From: Bacteroides sp.
GTDB lineage: Bacteria; Bacteroidota; Bacteroidia; Bacteroidales; Bacteroidaceae
DNA: 16,699 bases
Direction of reading: 5' to 3'
NCBI GenBank assembly: GCA_030152865.1
Contig: JASLIW010000157.1
Span: 1 to 16,699, forward strand
The position numbers and the translations under genes were made by a program. Below are positions 1 to 7,504 of the stretch, one piece after another. Under the pieces are notes generated by a model. The model searched no databases. It saw only the letters and a list, made by a program, of their open reading frames with translations, and was not told where the DNA came from. Positions within the stretch are counted from its first letter, which is position 1, and every line of letters starts with the position of its first letter.

Positions 1-324
1 ACTGGAGGTATTATGCTTTATATTACCTCTCTATTTGTTGAAGATTGGTCCTTTCAGTCCTACCCCACAAGCTTTTATTTTGTCTGGATATGGTTATCAC
101 TTATTCCCGCTGCTGGATTTTCCATATGGTATACTCTCCTAAAGGATCCGAACATTAGGGTTTCGGACTTAAATATTTGGAAGTTTCTAACACCTGTATC
201 TGGGGTAATTCTTAGTTGGTTAATACTACCAAATGAAAGTCCAACTTTTTCTTCTATATTTGGTATAATCATTATATCAATAGCATTAATTATATTACAA
301 AAACAACCTAAGGTGCTAAAATGA
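1..324 (+). CDS. EamA/DMT-family permease, C-terminal part (5' truncated by window edge)
   Basis: The reading frame is open from the first base, so only the last ~108 residues of a longer protein are visible. It shows hydrophobic segments separated by short polar turns. The arrangement resembles the last helices of EamA/drug-metabolite transporter proteins: a segment with GGIM near the edge, then a WxxLIPAAGFSIWYTLL stretch, then a loop leading to a 'LTPVSGVILSWLILPNE' helix, and a final IIISIALIIL helix with a short basic tail. The TPV...SWL.L..E pattern is characteristic of the family. Such proteins are inner-membrane exporters or exchangers of small metabolites, and the substrate cannot be told. 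Its stop overlaps the next start (ATGA at 321-324), suggesting translational coupling to the TPM gene. The internal ATG at 13 is not a plausible start. Confidence 0.72.
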   Translation, partial: TGGIMLYITSLFVEDWSFQSYPTSFYFVWIWLSLIPAAGFSIWYTLLKDPNIRVSDLNIWKFLTPVSGVILSWLILPNESPTFSSIFGIIIISIALIILQKQPKVLK

Positions 325-1262
325 AAATTCTTCAATCTAAATATATTCAGCCAATATTTGTTTGCTTATTACTGATTTGTAGTGTGTGTGTACACGCATC
401 TACTATGCAGAAAAGTAAAGTTTATACTATACAAGATGTTCCATACACACAAAAAAAGAACAAACTCCATTTTGTGTCTGATCCAGAACACTATTTATCA
501 AATAGTACAATAAATCAAGTAAATGAGATGTGTCATAGCATTCGCCAAAAAAGTGGTGCTGAAGTGGCAGTAGTGATATTACCCTGGATTGACCCTGCTG
601 ACTGTTTTGAATTTGCTCATGATTTGTTTCACTATTGGGGCATTGGCCAAAAAGGTGTAGATACTGGCCTTCTCATACTAATAACGACAGAGGAAAGATG
701 TGCACATATTTATACAGGATATGGGCTAGAAGGTGTTCTCACTGACGTTACTACAGGGAATATCTTTCGAAATGAAATGGTTCCTTTTCTAAAAAACAAA
801 GAGTGGGATCAAGGAATTCTAGCCGGTGTTAGTCAATTTTATAAGCTATTATATAATAATCAAGATTATGAGCATATAAAGACCCAACCAGCCAGGGATG
901 ACTCTGTAGGGTACTTACCATTTATCTTATTCGGCTTCTTTTTCATCTTCATAACTTCTATAGTAATAATAAGTCGTAAACAAAGAAAGTGCCCAAAGTG
1001 TGGCAAATTGACCTTACAACGTATTAATAGCCATGAGGTTCATAGGACGAGCAACTATATTTTAATTGAAGAAACGCTTAGATGTACAAACTGCGGAAAC
1101 AAGGTAGTACGCAAAAAAAGGATAGCACGTAATAATAATCATACTGGCCCTAGTGCTGGTCCTATATTTGGAGGAGGCTTTGGTGGTAGCCGCGGTGGTG
1201 GATTCGGAGGTGGATTCGGAGGAGGCCGCGGAGGAGGTGGAGGTGCTGGTGGTAGATTTTAA
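321..1262 (+). CDS. TPM-domain membrane protein with zinc ribbon and glycine-rich tail (YgcG-like)
   Basis: The 313-residue protein has five parts. Residues 1-26 are a signal peptide ending VHA. A TPM domain (PF04536 type) spans about 48-185, recognisable by 'LSNSTINQVNEM', an 'AVVILPW' strand, the 'WGIGQKGVDTGLLILI' core and 'IYTGYGLEGVLTD'. A transmembrane helix follows at about 198-217, then a four-cysteine zinc-ribbon-like module (C224, C227, C255, C258). The tail at 284-311 is almost pure glycine with a few Phe and Arg. By the positive-inside rule the TPM domain should be periplasmic and the zinc ribbon and tail cytoplasmic. TPM proteins are linked to membrane protein quality control or stress, and a few have phosphatase activity; the role here is unknown. 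It overlaps the upstream permease by 4 bases and lies 34 bases before lemA, a common partner. Confidence 0.85.
   Translation: MKILQSKYIQPIFVCLLLICSVCVHASTMQKSKVYTIQDVPYTQKKNKLHFVSDPEHYLSNSTINQVNEMCHSIRQKSGAEVAVVILPWIDPADCFEFAHDLFHYWGIGQKGVDTGLLILITTEERCAHIYTGYGLEGVLTDVTTGNIFRNEMVPFLKNKEWDQGILAGVSQFYKLLYNNQDYEHIKTQPARDDSVGYLPFILFGFFFIFITSIVIISRKQRKCPKCGKLTLQRINSHEVHRTSNYILIEETLRCTNCGNKVVRKKRIARNNNHTGPSAGPIFGGGFGGSRGGGFGGGFGGGRGGGGGAGGRF
1170..1253 (+). repeat. Glycine-codon-rich low-complexity repeat
   Basis: This stretch encodes residues 284-311 of the TPM protein as irregular GGG/GGF/GGR units. It is built of GGA/GGT codons with interspersed TTC and CGC, and is much richer in G+C than the surrounding AT-rich DNA. 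It is imperfect at the base level, so it looks like protein-level low complexity rather than a simple tandem repeat, but slippage here could change tail length between strains. Confidence 0.75.
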
Positions 1263-1296
1263 TTCTAGATTACATAAATAGATAAATTTTAAAAAC

Positions 1297-1878
1297 ATGA
1301 AAAAAGGAACAATTGTAATTATAGCTGTAGTAGCGATATTGGCCCTATGGGGTATAACTGGCTATAATGGACTAGTAACTCAAGAAGAAAAAGTTGAAAC
1401 TGAATGGGCACAGGTCGAAACTCAATACCAGAGACGTGCAGACCTAATCCCAAACTTAGTAAGTACAGTTAAAGGTTATGCTTCTCATGAAAAAGAAACC
1501 CTAAACGCTGTTATACAAGCAAGAAGCCAAGCAACACAAATAAAAGTAGATGCTAGTAATCTAACTGCAGAAAAACTAGCAGAATTTCAGCAAGCACAGG
1601 GTGCTGTTAGTTCAGCTTTAGGCAAGCTATTGGCTATTAGCGAAAACTACCCAGACCTAAAAGCCAATGATCAATTCTTAGGCTTACAAAATCAACTGGA
1701 AGGAACAGAAAACAGAATTGGTGTAGCAAGAACTCGTTTTAACGAAGTGGCTAAAACTTATAACACTACAATCAGACGTTTTCCAAAAAATATCCTCGCT
1801 GGTATTTTTGGATTTGATAAGCGTCCCTATTTCGAGGCAGATGCTGGTAGTGAAAAGGCTCCTTCAGTAGAATTTTAA
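1297..1878 (+). CDS. lemA: LemA family protein
   Basis: The 193-residue protein has an N-terminal signal anchor (about residues 5-21) followed by a conserved YN pair at 23-24 ('GYNGLV'). The LemA helical signature 'RRADLIPNLVSTVKGYASHE' spans about 46-65. The C-terminal part has the family's 'NRIGVARTRFNEVAKTYN' helix and ends in 'FGFDKRPYFEADAG'. Length and order match the family. LemA proteins are anchored with a long helical bundle probably on the periplasmic side. Their biochemical role is not established, but they commonly sit next to TPM-domain genes, as here. The start follows an A-rich leader without a Shine-Dalgarno, which is usual for this phylum. A strong inverted repeat lies just after the stop. 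Confidence 0.93.
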   Translation: MKKGTIVIIAVVAILALWGITGYNGLVTQEEKVETEWAQVETQYQRRADLIPNLVSTVKGYASHEKETLNAVIQARSQATQIKVDASNLTAEKLAEFQQAQGAVSSALGKLLAISENYPDLKANDQFLGLQNQLEGTENRIGVARTRFNEVAKTYNTTIRRFPKNILAGIFGFDKRPYFEADAGSEKAPSVEF

Positions 1879-1882
1879 CTTT

Positions 1883-1924
1883 TAAATAAATCCATTCTTG
1901 TACTACACAGAATGGATTTATTTA
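1883..1924 (+). terminator. Perfect 16-bp inverted repeat after lemA
   Basis: The arms at 1883-1898 and 1909-1924 are perfectly complementary and enclose a 10-base loop. The outer end of the stem is A/T-rich, so the 3' arm ends in a T-rich run that can act as the U-tract of an intrinsic terminator. Because the 5' arm is correspondingly A-rich, it could work in both directions. It starts 4 bases after the lemA stop and precedes the purM promoter, so it separates two transcription units. Confidence 0.8.
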
Positions 1925-1961
1925 TTCCTGCAGTAAGGCTACAGAACTTATTTTAAGTTTA

Positions 1962-1992
1962 TTGGCTGACACAGAAAAAAGCAGTACTTTTG
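1962..1992 (+). promoter_or_regulatory. Bacteroidetes-type sigma promoter for the purM-prfA-pyrF-HD unit
   Basis: TTGG at 1962-1965 is followed by 19 bases and then TACTTTTG at 1985-1992. This matches the Bacteroidetes primary sigma consensus (TTTG or TTG at -33, TAnnTTTG at -7) in both motif and spacing. Transcription would begin near 1998-2000, leaving a leader of about 30 bases before the purM ATG at 2028. The site lies after the lemA terminator, as expected for a unit start. No operator or riboswitch fold is evident in so short a leader. Confidence 0.72.
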
Positions 1993-2027
1993 TAACATCC
2001 ATTTAATAAAACTATAAAACCAGATCC

Positions 2028-3203
2028 ATGAGTAACCAACGATACATGCTTAGAGGTGTAAGCGCTTCAAAAGAAGATGTACACAACGCCATAAAAAACA
2101 TAGATAAAGGCCTTTTCCCCAATGCTTTTTGTAAAATAATACCAGACATATTGGGAGGTGATCCTGACTACTGTAACATCATGCATGCAGATGGCGCAGG
2201 GACAAAATCATCTTTGGCTTATGCATATTGGAAAGAAACAGGTGATCTTTCTGTTTGGAAGGGAATAGCTCAGGACGCACTAATTATGAATATTGACGAC
2301 CTACTATGTGTTGGTGCAACTGACAATATTCTTGTTTCATCAACCATAGGTAGAAATAAGTTACTTATCCCTGGTGAGGTAATCTCTGCCATAATAAATG
2401 GAACAGATGACCTACTTTCTGAACTCAGAGAAATGGGTATAGGTGCTTACCCAACAGGTGGAGAGACAGCTGATGTTGGAGACCTAGTTCGTACGATTAT
2501 TGTAGATAGTACGGTTACCTGCCGTATGAAACGCAGTGATGTCATTGATAATGCTAATATAAGAGAAGGAGATGTGATCGTTGGATTAGCTTCATTCGGA
2601 CAAGCTACATACGAAAAAGAGTATAACGGAGGTATGGGTAGTAATGGTTTAACCTCAGCACGCCACGATATGTTTTCACGTTATCTAGCAGAAACCTATC
2701 CAGAAACTTACGACAGTGCAGTTCCTGCTGACTTAGTGTATTCTGGAAGTCTGTTGTTGCAAGATAAAGTGGCCGAATCACCACTTAATGCGGGTAAATT
2801 AGTATTATCACCTACTCGCACCTATGCACCTGTAATCAAAAAAATTCTTGATAAGTACAGAAAAGAGATACATGGAATGATACATTGTTCGGGAGGAGCC
2901 CAAACTAAAATTTTACACTTCCTACCTGATGGCTTAACTGTTATTAAAGACAATATGTTTGATATACCTCCTCTTTTCAAAGCTATCCAAAAAGAGAGTC
3001 AGACAGACTGGGCAGAGATGTATAAGGTTTTCAACATGGGGCACCGAATGGAAATTTATATTTCACCTGAACATGCTAAAGATATTATCAATATTTCTAA
3101 GACATTTAATATTGATGCACAAATAATAGGTAGAGTAAACAAGCAAAAAGAATCTACCCCTAGACTTACAATTAAGAGTGAGTTTGGAGAATTTAAATAT
3201 TAA
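2028..3203 (+). CDS. purM: Phosphoribosylformylglycinamidine cyclo-ligase (AIR synthase), Bacteroidetes-type
   Basis: The enzyme closes the imidazole ring of FGAM to AIR using ATP, the fifth step of purine synthesis, in the cytoplasm. AIR-synthase landmarks are DGAGTKS at 55-61 (nucleotide-binding glycine loop), 'DALIMNIDDLL' at 83-93, PTGGETADVGD at 142-152 and 'GMGSNGLTSAR' at 202-212. A C-terminal half carries a 'HCSGGAQTK' loop and an 'FNMGHRMEIY' strand. At 391 residues it is longer than the usual ~345. It is also divergent: the MNIDD segment replaces the MCVND typical of proteobacterial PurM. Other AIR-synthase-fold proteins (ThiL, SelD, HypE, PurL) fit less well because the FG-ring motifs and the glycine-rich SNG loop are PurM-like. 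It is the first gene after the promoter and is 3 bases from prfA. Confidence 0.83.
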   Translation: MSNQRYMLRGVSASKEDVHNAIKNIDKGLFPNAFCKIIPDILGGDPDYCNIMHADGAGTKSSLAYAYWKETGDLSVWKGIAQDALIMNIDDLLCVGATDNILVSSTIGRNKLLIPGEVISAIINGTDDLLSELREMGIGAYPTGGETADVGDLVRTIIVDSTVTCRMKRSDVIDNANIREGDVIVGLASFGQATYEKEYNGGMGSNGLTSARHDMFSRYLAETYPETYDSAVPADLVYSGSLLLQDKVAESPLNAGKLVLSPTRTYAPVIKKILDKYRKEIHGMIHCSGGAQTKILHFLPDGLTVIKDNMFDIPPLFKAIQKESQTDWAEMYKVFNMGHRMEIYISPEHAKDIINISKTFNIDAQIIGRVNKQKESTPRLTIKSEFGEFKY

Positions 3204-3206
3204 TAT

Positions 3207-4292
3207 ATGAGTGATAACAGTTTATTACATAAATTAGATGATCTCGTAGCTAGATTCGAGGAAGTAGAGATGCTTATAACCGACCCAGCTGTTATTGCTG
3301 ACCAGCATCGCTTCGTGAAACTAACGAGGGAGTATAAAGAACTACAAGAGTTAATGCAAGCTCGTGAAGAGTACATTAACACTATTAATGGCATAAAGGA
3401 AGCCAAAGAGATATTAGCACACGAGAGTGATGCTGATATGAAAGAGCTAGCTAAAGCCGAGCTCGAAGAGTGTGAGGAAAAACAACCCAAGCTAGAAGAA
3501 GTAATCAAGCTACTTCTTATTCCTAAAGACCCACAAGACGAACGTAATGCTATTATGGAGATCCGTGCTGGAACAGGTGGCGACGAAGCTGCTCTATTTG
3601 TCGGAGACCTATATAGAATGTATACTAAGTATTGTGAAACAAAAGGATGGACTGTCGAAGTAAATAACTTTAATGAGGGTTCAGCTGGTGGCTTTAAAGA
3701 AATTATTTTTTCAGTAAGTGGCGACAGTGTATATGGAACTCTGAAATATGAGTCCGGTGTACATCGAGTTCAACGTGTGCCAGAGACAGAATCACAAGGG
3801 CGTGTTCATACCTCAGCTATAACAGTAGCTGTATTACCTGAAGCTGAAGAAGTTGATGTTGACTTAAACCCAGCAGATATAGAGCTCCAAACGGCACGCT
3901 CTGGAGGAGCTGGAGGCCAACATGTCAATAAGGTGGAAACTAAAGTTATGCTAACGCACAAGCCTACAGGTTTAGTTGTTATTTGTCAAGAAGGACGCTC
4001 ACAGCATTCAAATAGAGAGAAGGCAATGCAGATTCTTCGTTCTAAACTCTATGAAATGGAGTATGAAAAGGCAAATAAAGAGCGCTCAGAACAAAGAAAG
4101 TCACTCGTATCTACCGGAGACCGTTCAGCAAAAATTAGAACTTATAATTTTCCACAAGGTAGAATAACAGATCATAGAATTAACTATACTATTTATAATC
4201 TTCAAGCCTTTATGGATGGCGACATTCAGGACTGCATAGACCATTTAATGGTAGCAGAAAATGCAGAAAGATTGAAGGAAAGTGAACTCTAA
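3207..4292 (+). CDS. prfA: Peptide chain release factor 1
   Basis: RF1 recognises UAA and UAG in the ribosomal A site and triggers peptide release. The 361-residue length is standard. A coiled N-terminal domain (about 1-100) is followed by 'EIRAGTGGDEAALFVGDLYRMY' (split about 118-139). The stop-codon-reading PxT motif is PET at 192-194, within 'VHRVQRVPETESQGRVHTS'. The catalytic GGQ is at 236-238 in 'SGGAGGQHVNKVET', and the conserved 'STGDRSAKIRTYNFPQGR' block lies toward the end. PxT rather than SPF identifies RF1, not RF2. GGQ is followed by the usual HVN, and the glutamine would be the target of PrmC methylation, though prmC is not in view. It sits between purM and pyrF with gaps of 3 and 2 bases. 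Confidence 0.97.
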   Translation: MSDNSLLHKLDDLVARFEEVEMLITDPAVIADQHRFVKLTREYKELQELMQAREEYINTINGIKEAKEILAHESDADMKELAKAELEECEEKQPKLEEVIKLLLIPKDPQDERNAIMEIRAGTGGDEAALFVGDLYRMYTKYCETKGWTVEVNNFNEGSAGGFKEIIFSVSGDSVYGTLKYESGVHRVQRVPETESQGRVHTSAITVAVLPEAEEVDVDLNPADIELQTARSGGAGGQHVNKVETKVMLTHKPTGLVVICQEGRSQHSNREKAMQILRSKLYEMEYEKANKERSEQRKSLVSTGDRSAKIRTYNFPQGRITDHRINYTIYNLQAFMDGDIQDCIDHLMVAENAERLKESEL

Positions 4293-4294
4293 AA

Positions 4295-5119
4295 ATGACT
4301 AAACAAGAACTTATTGAACAGATAAAGCAAAAGAGATCCTTCTTATGCATAGGGCTCGATACTGACTTGGAGAAAATCCCCGCCCATTTGTTATATGAAG
4401 AAGACCCTATTTTTGCTTTTAACAAGGAAATCATCGATGCTACAGCAGATATATGCGTAGCTTATAAGCCTAACACAGCTTTTTATGAATCTCAGGGTAT
4501 AAAAGGGTGGATTGCACTTGATAAAACAATTCAATACATAAAGACTCATTATCCTGAACTATTTATTCTAGCTGATGCAAAGCGAGGGGATATAGGGAAT
4601 ACTTCAGCAATGTATGCCAAAACATTTCTGCAAGAACTTAATGTTGATGCTGTCACTGTAGCTCCTTATATGGGAGAGGATAGTGTTACACCATTCCTTA
4701 GCTATCCTAATAAGTGGGTGGTGCTTTTGGCTCTTACTAGCAACAAGGGATCACTTGATTTCCAGCTCATGGAAGATCAAGATGGACAAAAGCTATTCGA
4801 AAAGGTCTTGACTAAATCACAAGAATGGGCTACTGATCAAAACATGATGTATGTGGTAGGTGCAACACAAGGTGAAGCTTTTGAGACTATCAGAAGACAC
4901 GCTCCTAATCACTTTTTACTCGTACCTGGTGTAGGAGCTCAAGGAGGATCGTTACAGGAAGTTTGTAAGTATGGAATGAACTCTGAGTGTGGTTTACTTG
5001 TTAATTCATCACGAGGTATTATATATGCAGATAATACTATTCATTTTGCCGAAGGTGCTCGAAATGCAGCCAAAGCGCTACAAGTGCAAATGGCAAAAGA
5101 GTTAGATGTAATCTTTTAA
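4295..5119 (+). CDS. pyrF: Orotidine 5'-phosphate decarboxylase, type 2
   Basis: The enzyme decarboxylates OMP to UMP, the last step of de novo pyrimidine synthesis. The 274-residue protein is a TIM barrel of the longer 'type 2' subfamily. Visible motifs are GLDTD at 20-24, 'YKPNTAFYE' around 57-65, the catalytic DAKRGD at 94-99 (D94, K96, D99) in 'DAKRGDIGNT', the phosphate-binding 'PGVGAQGG' at 211-218 and NSSRGI at 237-242. The start lies 2 bases after the prfA stop, implying coupled expression. The next gene begins 9 bases after its stop. Confidence 0.96.
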   Translation: MTKQELIEQIKQKRSFLCIGLDTDLEKIPAHLLYEEDPIFAFNKEIIDATADICVAYKPNTAFYESQGIKGWIALDKTIQYIKTHYPELFILADAKRGDIGNTSAMYAKTFLQELNVDAVTVAPYMGEDSVTPFLSYPNKWVVLLALTSNKGSLDFQLMEDQDGQKLFEKVLTKSQEWATDQNMMYVVGATQGEAFETIRRHAPNHFLLVPGVGAQGGSLQEVCKYGMNSECGLLVNSSRGIIYADNTIHFAEGARNAAKALQVQMAKELDVIF

Positions 5120-5128
5120 GCAAATCAT

Positions 5129-6355
5129 ATGCAGGATAGCAAATTGATAAATGACCCCGTATTTGGATTCATTAAAATTCCTTTAGGACTGCTTTACAAC
5201 ATTGTAAAGCATCCTTACTTTCAGCGATTAAGTAGAATCAAACAGCTAGGACTTTCTTCTGTAGTCTATCCTGGAGCACAACATACACGCTTTCAACACT
5301 CCTTAGGAGCCTTTTATTTAATGACCGAAGCTATTGAGCAACTCAAGCGCAAAGGTCATTTTATATTTGACGTAGATGCTGAAGCGGCTAAAGCAGCTAT
5401 CTTACTACATGACATAGGGCATGGACCGTTTTCACATGTATTAGAAAACACACTTGTCAGGAATGTTTCTCATGAGCAAATTTCACTAGCCCTGATGGAA
5501 AAAATGAACAAGCAACTTAGGGGTAGTCTAAGCTTAGCAATTAGCATATTTAAAGGTGAACATCCTAAACCCTATCTACATCAACTAGTGAGTGGACAAC
5601 TAGACATGGACCGAATGGATTATCTTAGGAGAGATAGCTTTTTTACTGGCGTACCAGAAGGAAGTATTGGTTCTGCACGCATTATAAAAATGCTCAATTT
5701 AAAAGATGAGCAGCTCGTTGTTGATGAAAAAGGAATCTATTCTATAGAAAATTTCCTAATTGCCAGACGTCTTATGTACTGGCAAGTTTATCTTCACAAG
5801 ACTTCCATTTCCTACGAAACAATGCTCATAAAGACACTTTTAAGAGCAAAACAACTAGTTAAAGAAGGAGGTGATTTATTTGCCTCTCCTGCCCTAGCCT
5901 ATTTTATTGAGAATGAAGTAGATGAAACCTTATTCTTTGAAAATGAAAAAAGCATCCACTACTTTATCCAACTAGATGATAACGACATATGGACTTCCTT
6001 AAAAGTATGGTCTGAGCATAAAGATCAAACTCTTTCTAAACTCAGCTCGGGCATGGTGCATCGACAACTCTTTAAAACAGAGATAGCCTCACAACCTTTT
6101 CACGAAGAATCAATCAATGAACTTCAATCTCAGATAGCAGCCAAGCTTAAAATTAGCTTTACTGAAGCCTCTTTTTTTATAGCGGCAGGTGAAATTAATA
6201 ATAAGATGTATAACCCATATGATAATAGCATTGATTTACTACTAAAGGACGGGCAAGTAAAAAATATAACTGATGTTTCTGATATACTTAACATTACATC
6301 ACTTTCTAGGACTAGTAAAAAGTACTATTTAAGTCACTATCGCCTCGATGACTAG
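5129..6355 (+). CDS. HD-domain phosphohydrolase (SAMHD1/dGTPase-like, COG1078)
   Basis: The 408-residue protein belongs to the HD superfamily of metal-dependent phosphohydrolases. The metal ligands are recognisable as H57 in 'HTRFQHSLGAF', H94-D95 in 'ILLHDIGHGPFSH' and D159/D161 in 'QLDMDRMDYLRRDS'. These three blocks are arranged as in SAMHD1 and related dNTP triphosphohydrolases. The substrate is unknown; a dNTPase or nucleotide phosphohydrolase is plausible but not proven. The C-terminal ~170 residues show no motif I can name. It lies 9 bases after pyrF, so it is probably the last gene of the purM unit, and it precedes the lpx genes by 105 bases. No terminator or standard promoter is obvious in that gap, so readthrough into lpxD is possible. 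Confidence 0.85.
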   Translation: MQDSKLINDPVFGFIKIPLGLLYNIVKHPYFQRLSRIKQLGLSSVVYPGAQHTRFQHSLGAFYLMTEAIEQLKRKGHFIFDVDAEAAKAAILLHDIGHGPFSHVLENTLVRNVSHEQISLALMEKMNKQLRGSLSLAISIFKGEHPKPYLHQLVSGQLDMDRMDYLRRDSFFTGVPEGSIGSARIIKMLNLKDEQLVVDEKGIYSIENFLIARRLMYWQVYLHKTSISYETMLIKTLLRAKQLVKEGGDLFASPALAYFIENEVDETLFFENEKSIHYFIQLDDNDIWTSLKVWSEHKDQTLSKLSSGMVHRQLFKTEIASQPFHEESINELQSQIAAKLKISFTEASFFIAAGEINNKMYNPYDNSIDLLLKDGQVKNITDVSDILNITSLSRTSKKYYLSHYRLDD

Positions 6356-6460
6356 ATTTAAATATCCTATAATTTACGAGGAAATAACAAAAATTTATCC
6401 GTTATTTGCCTTACGTACCATAGAATGGGATAAAACCCAATAAAAAGAAAATAATTTAAT

Positions 6461-7498
6461 ATGGAATTTTCAGCAAAGCAAATTGCGTCATATATACAAG
6501 GTGAAGTTATAGGTGACGAGAATGCAACTGTACACACATTTGCTAAAATTGAAGAAGGAGTGCCTGGGGCTATTTCCTTTTTAGCCAATCCCAAATACAC
6601 TCATTATATATACGAGACTCAATCTAGTATTGTTCTAGTTAATAAAGATTTTCATCCTGAGAAACCCCTATCTACAACTCTTATCAAGGTAGAAAATGCT
6701 TATGACAGCTTAGCAAAGCTATTAACACTATATGAATCTAGTAAGCCTAAGAAAGTAGGTATTGATCCTTTAGCATCAATTGCAGAAACTGCACAGCTTG
6801 GCAAAAACGTATATATTGGTCCCTTTGTTGTCATTGGAGAAAATGCAATCATAGGCGACAATGTATCCATCTATCCACACAGCTATATTGGCGATCATGT
6901 TAAGATTGGTAATAGTACTACGCTGCATGCTAATGTTAGTATATACCATGATTGTAGAGTTGGCAACGACTGTATTCTACACGCTGGTGTTGTAATTGGT
7001 GCTGATGGCTTTGGTTTTGCACCTACTGCGGAGGGATATGAAAAGATTCCTCAAATAGGTATTGCTATAATAGAAGATAATGTAGAAATTGGCGCAAATA
7101 CTTGTGTAGATAGAGCAACTATGGGTGCCACTATTATTAGAAAGGGAGTAAAGTTAGACAACTTAATCCAAATCGCACACAACGACGAGGTTGGCTCACA
7201 TACGGTTATAGCAGCACAGGCAGGTGTTGCAGGCTCAACTAAAATAGGTCAGTGGTGTATGATTGGAGGACAAGCAGGTTTAGCTGGTCATGCTCAAATT
7301 GGAGATAAAGTAGGAATTGCGGCGCAATCTGGTATCCCTGGCAATATAAAATCAGGAAATAATGTGATGGGCTCACCTGCCTTTGATGCTCGTCAATACT
7401 TTAAATCTGCAAGTGTATTTAAAAAGCTACCGGATATCTATACTGAAATCAATATGCTTCGCAAAGAGATTAATGAGTTGAAGAAGAATTTAAAATAA
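6461..7498 (+). CDS. lpxD: UDP-3-O-(3-hydroxyacyl)glucosamine N-acyltransferase
   Basis: LpxD transfers a 3-hydroxyacyl chain from ACP to the 2-amino group of UDP-3-O-acyl-glucosamine, the third step of lipid A synthesis. The 345-residue protein has the expected N-terminal uridine-binding domain (about 1-100, including 'GAISFLANPKY'). A left-handed beta-helix of hexapeptide repeats follows (about 104-305), with the ADGFGFA signature at 181-187. The catalytic histidine is H240 in 'LDNLIQIAHNDEVG'. A C-terminal helical extension ('LPDIYTEINMLRKEINELKK') is typical and helps trimerise. The start fits the family N-terminus ('MEFSAKQIASYI'). It is 6 bases before the LpxC-FabZ gene. Confidence 0.97.
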   Translation: MEFSAKQIASYIQGEVIGDENATVHTFAKIEEGVPGAISFLANPKYTHYIYETQSSIVLVNKDFHPEKPLSTTLIKVENAYDSLAKLLTLYESSKPKKVGIDPLASIAETAQLGKNVYIGPFVVIGENAIIGDNVSIYPHSYIGDHVKIGNSTTLHANVSIYHDCRVGNDCILHAGVVIGADGFGFAPTAEGYEKIPQIGIAIIEDNVEIGANTCVDRATMGATIIRKGVKLDNLIQIAHNDEVGSHTVIAAQAGVAGSTKIGQWCMIGGQAGLAGHAQIGDKVGIAAQSGIPGNIKSGNNVMGSPAFDARQYFKSASVFKKLPDIYTEINMLRKEINELKKNLK

Positions 7499-7504
7499 AG
7501 CCCA

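Noticed and set aside
1062..1298. Minus-strand open frame rich in Ser/Thr opposite the TPM gene
   Set aside because: It is the antisense of the glycine repeat and zinc ribbon; its composition is explained by the + strand gene.
3200..3508. 102-codon minus-strand frame opposite prfA
   Set aside because: It is low-complexity, Ser-rich, and antisense to the coiled N-terminal domain of RF1; no independent support.
3780..3788. RF1 stop-codon-reading motif is PET rather than PAT or PVT
   Set aside because: The motif rule is PxT, and to my recollection PET also occurs in RF1 of other phyla such as Bacillus, so it gives no reason to expect altered stop-codon reading.
6382..6407. 7-bp inverted repeat (AAATAAC/GTTATTT) between the HD gene and lpxD
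   Set aside because: The stem is short and all but one pair is A/T, with a 12-base loop and no T-tract, so it is too weak to call a terminator. I also found no convincing TAnnTTTG promoter in this 105-base gap.
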